Source of the DNA: a virus
IMG/VR virus record: IMGVR_UViG_3300022746_000012
Location: 1 to 34,749 of that record
Direction: 5' to 3' (one strand)
Length of the DNA stretch: 34,749 bases
Shown: one piece after another, positions 16,407 to 22,225 of the stretch
Numbering within the stretch: the first letter of the stretch is position 1
Layout of the letters: every line of letters begins with the position of its first letter
The notes under the pieces: model-generated
The model's input: the letters and a program-made list of their open reading frames with translations, nothing else
What the model was told of the DNA's origin: nothing
Database searches by the model: none
Position numbers and translations under genes: made by a program

Positions 16407-16637
16407 ATGAAAGACGACATCCTTGCCGCTGTTGATAGTTCAGAGCCAATTGATGCGCTGAACGCCCTGTTCTCGGTTGCTTTTTTGATCGCCAAAGCAT
16501 CAAACTTGAACGAGTTTATGCTTTCTTCGCTGTTCTCCTCGACGGTTGACGCACTCTTCGCCGCTCACGCTGACGACGAGGTTGACGTTGAAGAAGAAGA
16601 AGAAGCGGAAGACTACGACGAGCAGACTGACGACTAA
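16407..16637 (+). CDS. Acidic small protein of unknown function
   Basis: 76 residues from ATG 16407 (a TTG at 16395 would add four). The first 55 are hydrophobic-helical ('DALNALFSVAFLIAKASNLNEFMLSSLFSSTVDALF'). The last 20 are almost entirely Asp and Glu. It lies between two lysis-type genes. A role in lysis timing or as a nucleic-acid mimic is possible, but nothing in the sequence proves it. Confidence 0.6.
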   Translation: MKDDILAAVDSSEPIDALNALFSVAFLIAKASNLNEFMLSSLFSSTVDALFAAHADDEVDVEEEEEAEDYDEQTDD

Positions 16638-16644
16638 TGCTCGG

Positions 16645-16665
16645 CCCCCCGATGACCTCGGGGGG
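16645..16665 (+). promoter_or_regulatory. Strong hairpin that covers the endolysin ribosome site
   Basis: CCCCCCGA (16645-16652) pairs perfectly with TCGGGGGG (16658-16665) around a 5-base loop. There is no T-run, so it is not a usual terminator. The G-run is the only Shine-Dalgarno-like sequence before the endolysin ATG at 16673 (7-base spacing). When folded, the site would be hidden. Confidence 0.6.
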
Positions 16666-16672
16666 TAATTAA

Positions 16673-17185
16673 ATGGCAGATTTTGACGCCGCTTTTGAGA
16701 AAATGATTGTGGATGAGGGCGGTTACGTCCTCCACAACGTACCCGGCGACGCCGGTGGAATGACCTATGCTGGAATTGCTAGAAACAAAAATCCAACCTG
16801 GGGCGGCTGGAACCTTATTGACCATGACCAAAAAGGCCCGCTCCTTACTTCGTTCGTGCGCGAGTTTTACCGGGCTGAGTTTTGGGGTCGTATCCGAGGG
16901 GATGAGATTACGCAGCAAGCTGTTGCGGAAAGCATCTTCAACTTTGCGGTAAACACCGGCCTAAATGTTGCGGTCAAACTGGCCCAGCTTATCGTTGGCG
17001 TGACTCCAGACGGCGCGGTTGGCCCCAAGACCATTGAGAAGTTCAACGCTGTCGAAGCTGACTCGTTTAAAAAAGCCTACGCGCTGGCGAAGATCGCCCG
17101 CTACGCCGACATCTGCAACCGAAACAAGCCGCAGTCTAAGTTTCTGCTGGGCTGGATCAATCGCACTCTGAAGGGCTTGAAGTAG
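16673..17185 (+). CDS. Endolysin, glycoside hydrolase 108 family
   Basis: 170 residues. The catalytic motif 'FEKMIVDEGGY' gives Glu15 as the active acid. It is followed by 'GDAGGMTYAGIARNKNPTWGGW', the standard GH108 pattern. The C-terminal half ('AVAESIFNFAVNTGLNVAVKLAQLIVGVTPDGAVGPKTIEKFN') is the linked peptidoglycan-binding domain (PG_binding_3). The enzyme cuts the glycan of the cell wall at the end of infection. There is no signal peptide, so it depends on the neighbouring holin for access. Its stop overlaps the GTG of the holin by one base. Confidence 0.93.
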   Translation: MADFDAAFEKMIVDEGGYVLHNVPGDAGGMTYAGIARNKNPTWGGWNLIDHDQKGPLLTSFVREFYRAEFWGRIRGDEITQQAVAESIFNFAVNTGLNVAVKLAQLIVGVTPDGAVGPKTIEKFNAVEADSFKKAYALAKIARYADICNRNKPQSKFLLGWINRTLKGLK

Positions 17186-17622
17186 TGGATCTGCTTGGCA
17201 TTGGTTCAATCATTGAAGGGGTTGGTAAGGTTGCAGGCGATCTCATCACGACAGACAAAGAACGTCTTCAGATCGCGCTCGAGGAACGCAAACTCGATCT
17301 GGAGGAAAAGAAAATTGATCAAGCCACCGACCTCGCCCAGGTGGACATCAATAAGATTGAGGCTGCAAACACCAATCTATTTGTTAGCGGCTGGCGTCCT
17401 GCTGTGGGTTGGGTGGGTGTACTTGGCTTGGCTTACCAGTTCCTTGGCTATCCTCTGATGCAATGGTGCTGGGCATTTGGGCAGGGTATTGATCTGATCC
17501 CCAAGGAACTGGCAGCACCGCCAGACCTTGACGTTGAACAACTCATGACTCTGTTGGCCGGCCTACTTGGTTTTGGCGGTATGCGCTCGTTTGAGAAAAC
17601 CAAAGGCGTAGCGTCTAAATAG
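17185..17622 (+). CDS. Holin of the three-TM GTA type
   Basis: 145 residues from GTG 17185. After a short N-terminal helix ('MDLLGIGSIIEGVGKVAGDLI'), a charged coiled coil (about 23-60, 'DKERLQIALEERKLDLEEKKIDQATDLAQVDINKIEA') precedes 'FVSGWRPAVGWVGVLGLAYQFLGYPLM', which holds the conserved 'GWRPxxGW' of GTA_holin_3TM proteins. A final hydrophobic segment ('LMTLLAGLLGFGGMRSFEK') completes the pattern. Such proteins open the membrane for the endolysin encoded just before. Confidence 0.88.
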   Translation: MDLLGIGSIIEGVGKVAGDLITTDKERLQIALEERKLDLEEKKIDQATDLAQVDINKIEAANTNLFVSGWRPAVGWVGVLGLAYQFLGYPLMQWCWAFGQGIDLIPKELAAPPDLDVEQLMTLLAGLLGFGGMRSFEKTKGVASK

Positions 17623-17651
17623 TGTCATAATTTTGTGTTATCTAGGCGTCC

Positions 17652-18620
17652 ATGGTTACAGACGAAGAATTTATTGACGCTTGGATGCGGCTGCAAAGCG
17701 GCACCGAAGTTGCCAAGGAACTGAACCTTAAACTTCGTTCTGTGTTTACGCGACGACGTAACATAGAAAAAACCTACAAAATCCTGTTGCCTGTCGCAGC
17801 GCAGTCAAATAACGGCGTTGTCCAGCCACCGGCGATCACGATGGTCATGTCGGAGCGCCGAGACGTTAACCGGCTAGAGATACAGAACGGCTCGATTATC
17901 GTCGGTTCTGACGCGCATTATTCGCCAGGGCATATCTCGGTAGCCCACCGCGCTTTGTGCGCCGTAGCCGCCGAAATAAACCCCGTGGCGGTCATTTTGA
18001 ACGGAGACATATTAGACGGCGGCAGCATTGGCCGGCACAGTCGCCAGAACTGGAAGAAACCGCCGACCGTCAAGCAAGAACTTGAGGCGGTGATGGATCG
18101 CCTGCACGAGATTGAACAGGCGGCGCGTGGTGCGAAGCTAATGCGTACTTACGGCAACCATTGTATGCGCTTTGACGCCAAGCTCGCCAATCTAGTGCCT
18201 GAGTACGAAGGCGTCCCGGGGATGCTGCTGCGCGACCATATTCCCGGCTGGAAAGACTCCGAGCGGATTGACATTAACGAAGACACCGTGGTGATCCATG
18301 ACTGGCATTACGGGCTGCACAGTGGCTGGAATGACGTACTCAAGGGCGGCTGCAACGTCATCACCGGCCACACGCACGAGCTGTCTGCCAAAGCGCACAA
18401 AGGGTTCAAAAACACTCACTACGGCATCAAGACAGGGATGCTGGCAGATGAGTATCAGAGCGAGTTTGACTATAGATTAAGCAAACCCGGATTTAACTGG
18501 CAATCCGGGTTTGTCGTACTCACTTGGGCTAACGGGATGCTGCTGTATCCCGAGTTCTGCGCGGTGCGCGATGACAATAATGCTTACTTCAGAGGCAAGC
18601 TGGTATTAAGCTCGCGGTAG
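17652..18620 (+). CDS. Calcineurin-like metallophosphoesterase with N-terminal HTH
   Basis: 322 residues. Residues 1-42 look like a winged or simple HTH ('FIDAWMRLQSGTEVAKELNLKLRSVFTRRRNIEK'). The phosphoesterase core follows: 'GSDAHY' (Asp87, His89), 'LNGDILDGG' (Asp119), 'TYGNHCMR' (Asn169, His170), 'IHDWH' (His216) and 'TGHTH' (His240, His242). All metal-ligand motifs are present, so it is probably active on a phosphodiester or phosphomonoester of nucleic acid or nucleotide. It is the last rightward late gene; its 3' end overlaps a leftward gene by 37 bases. Confidence 0.9.
   Translation: MVTDEEFIDAWMRLQSGTEVAKELNLKLRSVFTRRRNIEKTYKILLPVAAQSNNGVVQPPAITMVMSERRDVNRLEIQNGSIIVGSDAHYSPGHISVAHRALCAVAAEINPVAVILNGDILDGGSIGRHSRQNWKKPPTVKQELEAVMDRLHEIEQAARGAKLMRTYGNHCMRFDAKLANLVPEYEGVPGMLLRDHIPGWKDSERIDINEDTVVIHDWHYGLHSGWNDVLKGGCNVITGHTHELSAKAHKGFKNTHYGIKTGMLADEYQSEFDYRLSKPGFNWQSGFVVLTWANGMLLYPEFCAVRDDNNAYFRGKLVLSSR
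18483..18512 (-). terminator. Perfect 11-bp inverted repeat inside the phosphoesterase gene, candidate terminator for the leftward operon
   Basis: AAACCCGGATT (18483-18493) and AATCCGGGTTT (18502-18512) pair fully around an 8-base loop. Leftward transcripts meet it 72 bases after the stop of the last minus-strand gene (18584), and the arm then ends in TTTGCTTAAT. The repeat lies within plus-strand coding sequence. Because the A/T ends are symmetric it may slow transcription from both sides. Confidence 0.55.
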
Positions 18621-18748
18621 GCTTTGATTGCGATCTTGAGGTCTTCGCTTAGAGCTTTGACTTCAGAGTCAAGAATCTTAAGACGCTCGTTTGCTTCTTG
18701 TGCAAACTTAACTAGATTTTCGTAACGCCAGGTCGAAAAGTCGGCCAT
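18584..18748 (-). CDS. Small coiled-coil protein, last gene of leftward operon
   Basis: A 54-residue frame with a strong GAGGA ribosome site 5-6 bases before the ATG. It is highly charged and helical: 'WRYENLVKFAQEANERLKILDSEVKALSEDLKIAIKAYREL' has heptad-like leucines. Its 3' end overlaps the convergent phosphoesterase gene. Function unknown. Confidence 0.7.
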   Translation of the reverse strand: MADFSTWRYENLVKFAQEANERLKILDSEVKALSEDLKIAIKAYRELNTSLPLK

Positions 18749-18817
18749 ACTATCCTCAAAAAAATGTGGCTTGCGGGGCGGGCAGGTTGTTAAAGTAGCT
18801 TGACCTCCATATTTAAT

Positions 18818-18967
18818 TTATACCGTTGACCGATTCTTAAATCCCATTGGTCGGTTCCTGCGAAAGCACGTTTCGCACTTCCAGCGGAAACCTTTGCCGT
18901 TGCTCGTTGGTACTTTGTGAACGCCGATGTTTCGTCGGCACTGCTGGCAGTTAACGTATTTATCCAT
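18818..18967 (-). CDS. Mini zinc-ribbon protein
   Basis: 49 residues, very basic, with two Cys pairs: 'CQQC' at 7-10 and 'CETC' at 31-34. This is the usual four-cysteine zinc-ribbon spacing. The C-terminus is Arg/Asn/Lys-rich and may bind nucleic acid. It begins 9 bases after the preceding gene's stop in the leftward operon. No specific function is assigned. Confidence 0.7.
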   Translation of the reverse strand: MDKYVNCQQCRRNIGVHKVPTSNGKGFRWKCETCFRRNRPMGFKNRSTV

Positions 18968-18975
18968 GATTGGTT

Positions 18976-19122
18976 TCAAAATGGTGCTGGCTCACACTTG
19001 GAGAAGTCCAGCTTAGGTTTTTGTTTGCGTTTGGGTTTGCTAACGATGTGCGGGTAGGGCGGCTTGACCCAGACCCACCGGACAACCTTGCCCTCGTCGT
19101 CAAGGATTCCGTATCTAATCAC
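18976..19122 (-). CDS. Small basic hypothetical protein
   Basis: 48 residues from GTG 19122. It starts 'IRYGILDDEGKVVRWVWVKPPYPHIV', then a Lys/Arg-rich tail ('KPKRKQKPKL'). I recognise the opening as recurrent among small proteins of environmental betaproteobacterial phages. Role unknown. The start overlaps the end of the upstream small frame. Confidence 0.65.
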   Translation of the reverse strand: MIRYGILDDEGKVVRWVWVKPPYPHIVSKPKRKQKPKLDFSKCEPAPF

Positions 19123-19225
19123 TGCCCGTCACCCAGTAAAAAAGCAACCATATCAGCAGAACTGCTCGCCATGCAATCCAGCAGTACAGCAAAAAATCCA
19201 TCGTTGGGGAATCCGGAGTATTCAT
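19115..19225 (-). CDS. Putative membrane miniprotein
   Basis: 36 residues, coupled to the preceding gene by ATGA, the rule in this operon. Residues 10-31 are a Trp-rich hydrophobic helix ('FLLYCWIAWRAVLLIWLLFYW'). A competing frame on the same strand (19119-19232, 37 residues, beginning 'MFNEYSGFPND') starts slightly upstream and ends in the GTGA overlap of the next gene. Only one of the two is probably real, and sequence alone does not decide which. Confidence 0.4.
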   Translation of the reverse strand: MNTPDSPTMDFLLYCWIAWRAVLLIWLLFYWVTGSD

Positions 19226-19536
19226 TGAACATTACTGTTCTTCTCCTTGAGTTTGGCTTCAATGGCTCGGGCAAAAGATTTGGCATCAACACCATCCCAA
19301 GGAATTTCATCTTCATCCGTCAACCCAACCCACTGGCGCACCGGCGGCACCCCACCGGGCCAGCGACCACAGAAACAAGGACCGACAAGTATTCCTTCCC
19401 GATACGTTTCAATATCCTCTTGGTAGGCTTCAAAGCACTTGCCAAAGTAATCCTCAAGACACTTACGGATTTCTGGGTGCATCTTCTTGGCTGCGTCGGC
19501 TTTGCCTTGCTCGTACCCTCGTTCGTAATCAGTCAT
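19222..19536 (-). CDS. Hypothetical protein with WVGLT/AIEAKL C-terminal module
   Basis: 104 residues. The N-terminal part ('DYERGYEQGKADAAKKMHPEIRKCLEDYFGKCFEAYQEDIETYREG') is helical. The end ('GGVPPVRQWVGLTDEDEIPWDGVDAKSFARAIEAKLKEKN') is a module repeated in two other proteins of this operon (19533-20180 and 21278-21544). This module is very common in Burkholderiales phages, but its role is not known to me. Confidence 0.78.
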   Translation of the reverse strand: MTDYERGYEQGKADAAKKMHPEIRKCLEDYFGKCFEAYQEDIETYREGILVGPCFCGRWPGGVPPVRQWVGLTDEDEIPWDGVDAKSFARAIEAKLKEKNSNVQ

Positions 19537-20180
19537 GTATTTCGCTCCCGCAACTTAGCCTCAATGGCATACGCAAAAAGAATGCTGCTATCTGTCGTTG
19601 GAGGCCGGTTATACATCTCTTGTAAGTTTGTAAGTACGGAAAAAATATCCTTATCCGTCAGCCCAACCCACGGGCGCTGTGGGGGGGTGCTGGCTTTAAT
19701 CTTCTCCAGCAGCGTTACGCGCTCCAAGTCCCAGCCCTTTTGCTTGTCGGCCATAGTTCGGTTAGCCATGCTGTCACACGTCCGGGCATGTTTGAGTTGC
19801 ACCTCAATCATTCCGTCAATCAATTCAATCTCGCGCTCAGACCACGCAACCGGCTCTTGATTAGATTTTGGACAACAATGACCGCACCGGGGGCAGTCAA
19901 TCACTAACTCCTGCTGTGGTGGGGTGGCGTAGAGCATGGTGCCGATTGGAATGGCATCAACATCTTCTTGTTGGTAATCAATGGCGTGTTTTTCGTCAGA
20001 AGAGCTTCCTTCGCACACCCACGCCACCGGCTCTTGCTCTGGTTGCGCCAGCCTATCGCGCAGGGCGTCAATAGTTTTGCAAATCAAACAATTGCATCCG
20101 TGCAAGTTTTCTGGTTTTGTTTGATCTGCTGCGTATTCCAACGCGTTTAGTGCCTGCTGCATAAGTTCGCTGTCAGTCAT
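19533..20180 (-). CDS. Modular hypothetical protein with two EPVAW units and WVGLT module
   Basis: 215 residues, mosaic. An N-terminal helix ('DSELMQQALNALEYAADQTK') is followed by a Cys pair ('GCNCLIC'). Then come 'QEPVAWVCEG', 'GTMLYATPPQ', a 'CPRCGHCC' cluster, a second 'QEPVAWSERE' and the C-terminal 'TPPQRPWVGLTDKDIF...AYAIEAKLRERN'. Repeated 'EPVAW' and 'LYATPP' units suggest assembly by duplication of short cassettes. Function unknown; the cysteines could bind zinc. Both ends are coupled to neighbours by ATGA. Confidence 0.78.
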   Translation of the reverse strand: MTDSELMQQALNALEYAADQTKPENLHGCNCLICKTIDALRDRLAQPEQEPVAWVCEGSSSDEKHAIDYQQEDVDAIPIGTMLYATPPQQELVIDCPRCGHCCPKSNQEPVAWSEREIELIDGMIEVQLKHARTCDSMANRTMADKQKGWDLERVTLLEKIKASTPPQRPWVGLTDKDIFSVLTNLQEMYNRPPTTDSSILFAYAIEAKLRERNT

Positions 20181-20494
20181 ATGGCCCCCCTAAAAAAGTT
20201 TCTCAAGTAGTAGGCGTAGTCTGGCTCGCCGCCGATATAAGTCACTTCTGACTTTTCTTTTTGATCATCCGGGCAAACTCCTTTGGCTACTTGATAAAAC
20301 CAAACCATCCGGTTAGACCCAAGTTCGACCGGCGCTTTGCGGCGAGTCAGCAGATTGCGCGTAAGCCCTTTTTGCAAGTGATCCTCGATAGAAAATCTTG
20401 TGTATTGAGGTAGGTTTATCCCGTACGCAGTCACTTCACCGTGTTCCCAGACGTATCTAATCGTCGGGTGGTTCTGATCTATTGCGATCCTCAT
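20177..20494 (-). CDS. Hypothetical early protein
   Basis: 105 residues, mixed alpha/beta composition, rich in Tyr and Arg: 'HPTIRYVWEHGEVTAYGINLPQYTRFSIEDHLQ', then 'RNLLTRRKAPVELGSNRMVWFYQVAKG'. No recognised motif, no membrane segment. It is joined to both neighbours by ATGA overlaps, so it belongs to the early operon. Confidence 0.7.
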   Translation of the reverse strand: MRIAIDQNHPTIRYVWEHGEVTAYGINLPQYTRFSIEDHLQKGLTRNLLTRRKAPVELGSNRMVWFYQVAKGVCPDDQKEKSEVTYIGGEPDYAYYLRNFFRGAI

Positions 20495-20748
20495 TGTTTG
20501 ACTTGCGTGATTTTTAAGTTTGCGCTAGACAAGCATTCTTTTGTTTTGATGTCATACAGGCTGCCAGTGACACAATCCATGTAGCACTTGAAAATCTTTT
20601 TGTTAAACGCTACGTCAACCAAACGCATTCCCCTGATTTCGTTTACATGAATTCCTTTTACTCTGGCCTTAATCAACTTGCCTTCAACCATTCTCATGGA
20701 TTCCGTCCTTGCGTACGGCTCATCATGTGTAATGCTAATTAAACTCAT
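20491..20748 (-). CDS. Hypothetical early protein
   Basis: 85 residues with an AAGGG ribosome site directly before the ATG. The middle is basic ('LIKARVKGIHVNEIRGMRLVDVAFNKKIFKCYMD'), which may mean nucleic-acid or protein contact. No known motif. It lies between the VRR-NUC nuclease and another unknown gene. Confidence 0.68.
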   Translation of the reverse strand: MSLISITHDEPYARTESMRMVEGKLIKARVKGIHVNEIRGMRLVDVAFNKKIFKCYMDCVTGSLYDIKTKECLSSANLKITQVKQ

Positions 20749-20751
20749 TTT

Positions 20752-21087
20752 CTACCCTTGGTTTTCAATTTTGGTTTTTGCGTCTTCAAATCCGTATCCC
20801 ACAATGACTCGATGACCGCAGCCTTGTAAGTATTCAATCCAATCCTTTTGTTCTGGTCTGATCGTTCCTCCTTTTTGACGTTTCATCTCAACCCACAAGC
20901 CCCACGAGGGGACAAACAAATCTGGCACACCGGCGCTGACGCCTTCGGCTTTCAGCCTGCCGGCCACGCTTATGCTGCGCTTTTCCCCGTTGGGGATCGC
21001 AAAAATACGAACATCCGGGTAGGTCTGGCGAAACCAACGCACCAGTTCGCGTTGTTCTTCGTGTTCAGTTGGCAGGCGCTCGGTCAA
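20752..21087 (-). CDS. VRR-NUC domain nuclease
   Basis: 111 residues from TTG 21087, which has AGAGGT upstream and a TTGA overlap; a GTG at 21108 would add seven residues. The domain pattern is complete: 'EHEEQRELVRWFRQTYPDV', 'IFAIPNGEKRSISVAGRLKAEGVSAGVPDLFVP' (PDL holds the catalytic Asp), then 'WVEMKRQKGGTIRPEQKDWIEYLQGCGHRVIVGYGFEDA' with Glu-x-Lys. Stand-alone VRR-NUC proteins cut branched DNA. It fits with the recombination genes upstream in the operon. Confidence 0.88.
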   Translation of the reverse strand: MTERLPTEHEEQRELVRWFRQTYPDVRIFAIPNGEKRSISVAGRLKAEGVSAGVPDLFVPSWGLWVEMKRQKGGTIRPEQKDWIEYLQGCGHRVIVGYGFEDAKTKIENQG

Positions 21088-21281
21088 AATGGCACCTCTG
21101 GCTCCCACTTATCGCAGGCATCAACGGTGGCTGCAAAGTCCTCCGGTGGTGTCATGTTGAACTCAAAGCATGTGCCATGATGGTCGTAGAGTTCGCAGGT
21201 ATGGCAGCACTTTGGCGGCCCAGCCTGGACCCATTCACGCCACTGGATCAAGAACTCTGGCTCTGGTGGTCTGGTGGTCAT
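21084..21281 (-). CDS. Small cysteine-rich protein
   Basis: 65 residues. It has 'PPKCCHTCELYDHHGTCFEF' near the middle and a Cys near the end ('ACDKWEPEVPF'), with two His close by. The Cys/His set could bind zinc or an Fe-S cluster. The 'TPPEDF...ACDKWEPEVPF' ending is familiar from other phage hypothetical proteins. Joined to neighbours by overlap at both ends. Confidence 0.7.
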   Translation of the reverse strand: MTTRPPEPEFLIQWREWVQAGPPKCCHTCELYDHHGTCFEFNMTPPEDFAATVDACDKWEPEVPF

Positions 21282-21544
21282 GTGTTTCTCTCCTTCAGCG
21301 CAGCCTCGATGGCGTCAACTACGTAAACCCAGTCTTGCCCAGCCATTTGGTTGATGATCGACATGCGTTCATCTCGTGTCAGCCCTCGCCACTCGCGTCG
21401 GGGTGGGTGGGCGTAAAGGGGCAGGATTCCTTGCTGGACATTGCCATTCATCTTGAGCGCAACTTCATGTGAGTGATATGTCGATCCTTCGACAAACCAC
21501 GCCACAGGCTCATGATTCTCGACCTGATCAATAGCTGTGCTCAC
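21278..21544 (-). CDS. Hypothetical protein with EPVAW and WRGLT modules
   Basis: 88 residues from GTG 21544, chosen because AAGGAG lies 8 bases upstream; the longest frame would start at 21562. It reads as one short cassette: 'HEPVAWFVEGSTYHSHEVALKMNG', 'LPLYAHPPRREWRGLTRDERMSII', 'AIEAALKERN'. The same units occur in the 215-residue and 104-residue proteins downstream. Function unknown. Confidence 0.75.
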   Translation of the reverse strand: MSTAIDQVENHEPVAWFVEGSTYHSHEVALKMNGNVQQGILPLYAHPPRREWRGLTRDERMSIINQMAGQDWVYVVDAIEAALKERNT

Positions 21545-21546
21545 GA

Positions 21547-21798
21547 TCAAAACTCCTTCCACAGTTCGTTGAGCACATCCAGCACGCGGTGATCACGCAC
21601 CTGCATGCCTTCCCAACTCTCGTGGCCCAGCCAGAAGCTGTGCTCGTCGTAGCGCTTCAGGAAGAACGGTCCGATGGTGACCATCTCATCATTGCGCCTG
21701 CTCTGCAGCTCCCACAGCGCATCCAGCCACATGGCTGCAGGCAGCGTGACGGACTCGCATCCGGCAGCGCGCTTTAGGTGTTCTTCAACGTCGATCAT
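21547..21798 (-). CDS. Hypothetical early protein
   Basis: 83 residues. The ATG at 21798 is preferred because AAAGGAGAG lies 4-7 bases upstream; a frame start at 21816 would place that site inside the gene. Contents: 'DVEEHLKRAAGCESVTLPAAMWLDALWELQSRRNDEMVTIGPFFLKRY'. Trp-rich, no known motif. It overlaps the sigma-like gene by 14 bases. Confidence 0.65.
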   Translation of the reverse strand: MIDVEEHLKRAAGCESVTLPAAMWLDALWELQSRRNDEMVTIGPFFLKRYDEHSFWLGHESWEGMQVRDHRVLDVLNELWKEF

Positions 21799-22225
21799 GC
21801 TCTCTCCTTTGTTCATGTCTCCACCAGAAGTACGACATGTCCCTGGTGTCCAACTCCCACAAATGCATGCCAGTCAGTGTTTTCTGGCACGTCCGAAACT
21901 TGCGCATGGCCTTCATCAGAATCTGGCGCACACGCTCCTGCGTCCGGTCCATCTCCTGGCCTGCCTCGCGCAGCGTGCAGTTGTCCAGCACGCACAGCGC
22001 AACGGCCTGCTCCTCGATCTCGGTCAGTGGTGTGATGGCCACCAGACGCCTGGCAAAGTCCTGGCGCAGCACCAGGTCAGGATCGGTGCAGGTCGGCCAG
22101 TAGGTGTCCACCGGCTCGCATGGCTCTGGCTCTATGTGGCGGCTGTACCAGAGCTTCTTCACCTCGCTGGACAGGTTGGCCACACCCAGCTTGCCATAGT
22201 GCTGCAAGGCGCGGCCTCGGCTCAT
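21785..22225 (-). CDS. Sigma-70 region 4-like transcription factor
   Basis: 146 residues. Residues 65-112 ('TPLTEIEEQAVALCVLDNCTLREAGQEMDRTQERVRQILMKAMRKFR') follow the sigma-70 region 4 pattern: a helix with L-T-x-x-E-E, then the TLxEAG-x-x-x-x-R-T-x-E-R-V-R-Q-I recognition helix and A-x-x-K-[FL]-R. There is no sign of regions 1-3. The N-terminus ('VKKLWYSRHIEPEPCEP') is phage-specific. It could guide RNA polymerase to late promoters or act as a sigma-like activator. It is coupled to the helicase gene by ATGA. Confidence 0.75.
   Translation of the reverse strand: MSRGRALQHYGKLGVANLSSEVKKLWYSRHIEPEPCEPVDTYWPTCTDPDLVLRQDFARRLVAITPLTEIEEQAVALCVLDNCTLREAGQEMDRTQERVRQILMKAMRKFRTCQKTLTGMHLWELDTRDMSYFWWRHEQRREHDRR

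Noticed and set aside
18861-18895. TGCGAAA/TTTCGCA hairpin as a terminator
   Set aside because: It lies within the zinc-ribbon coding sequence and has no T-run in either direction.
18970-19860. 296-residue plus-strand frame across the leftward operon
   Set aside because: It crosses several leftward small genes that have coupled starts and recognisable modules; its residues show no domain.
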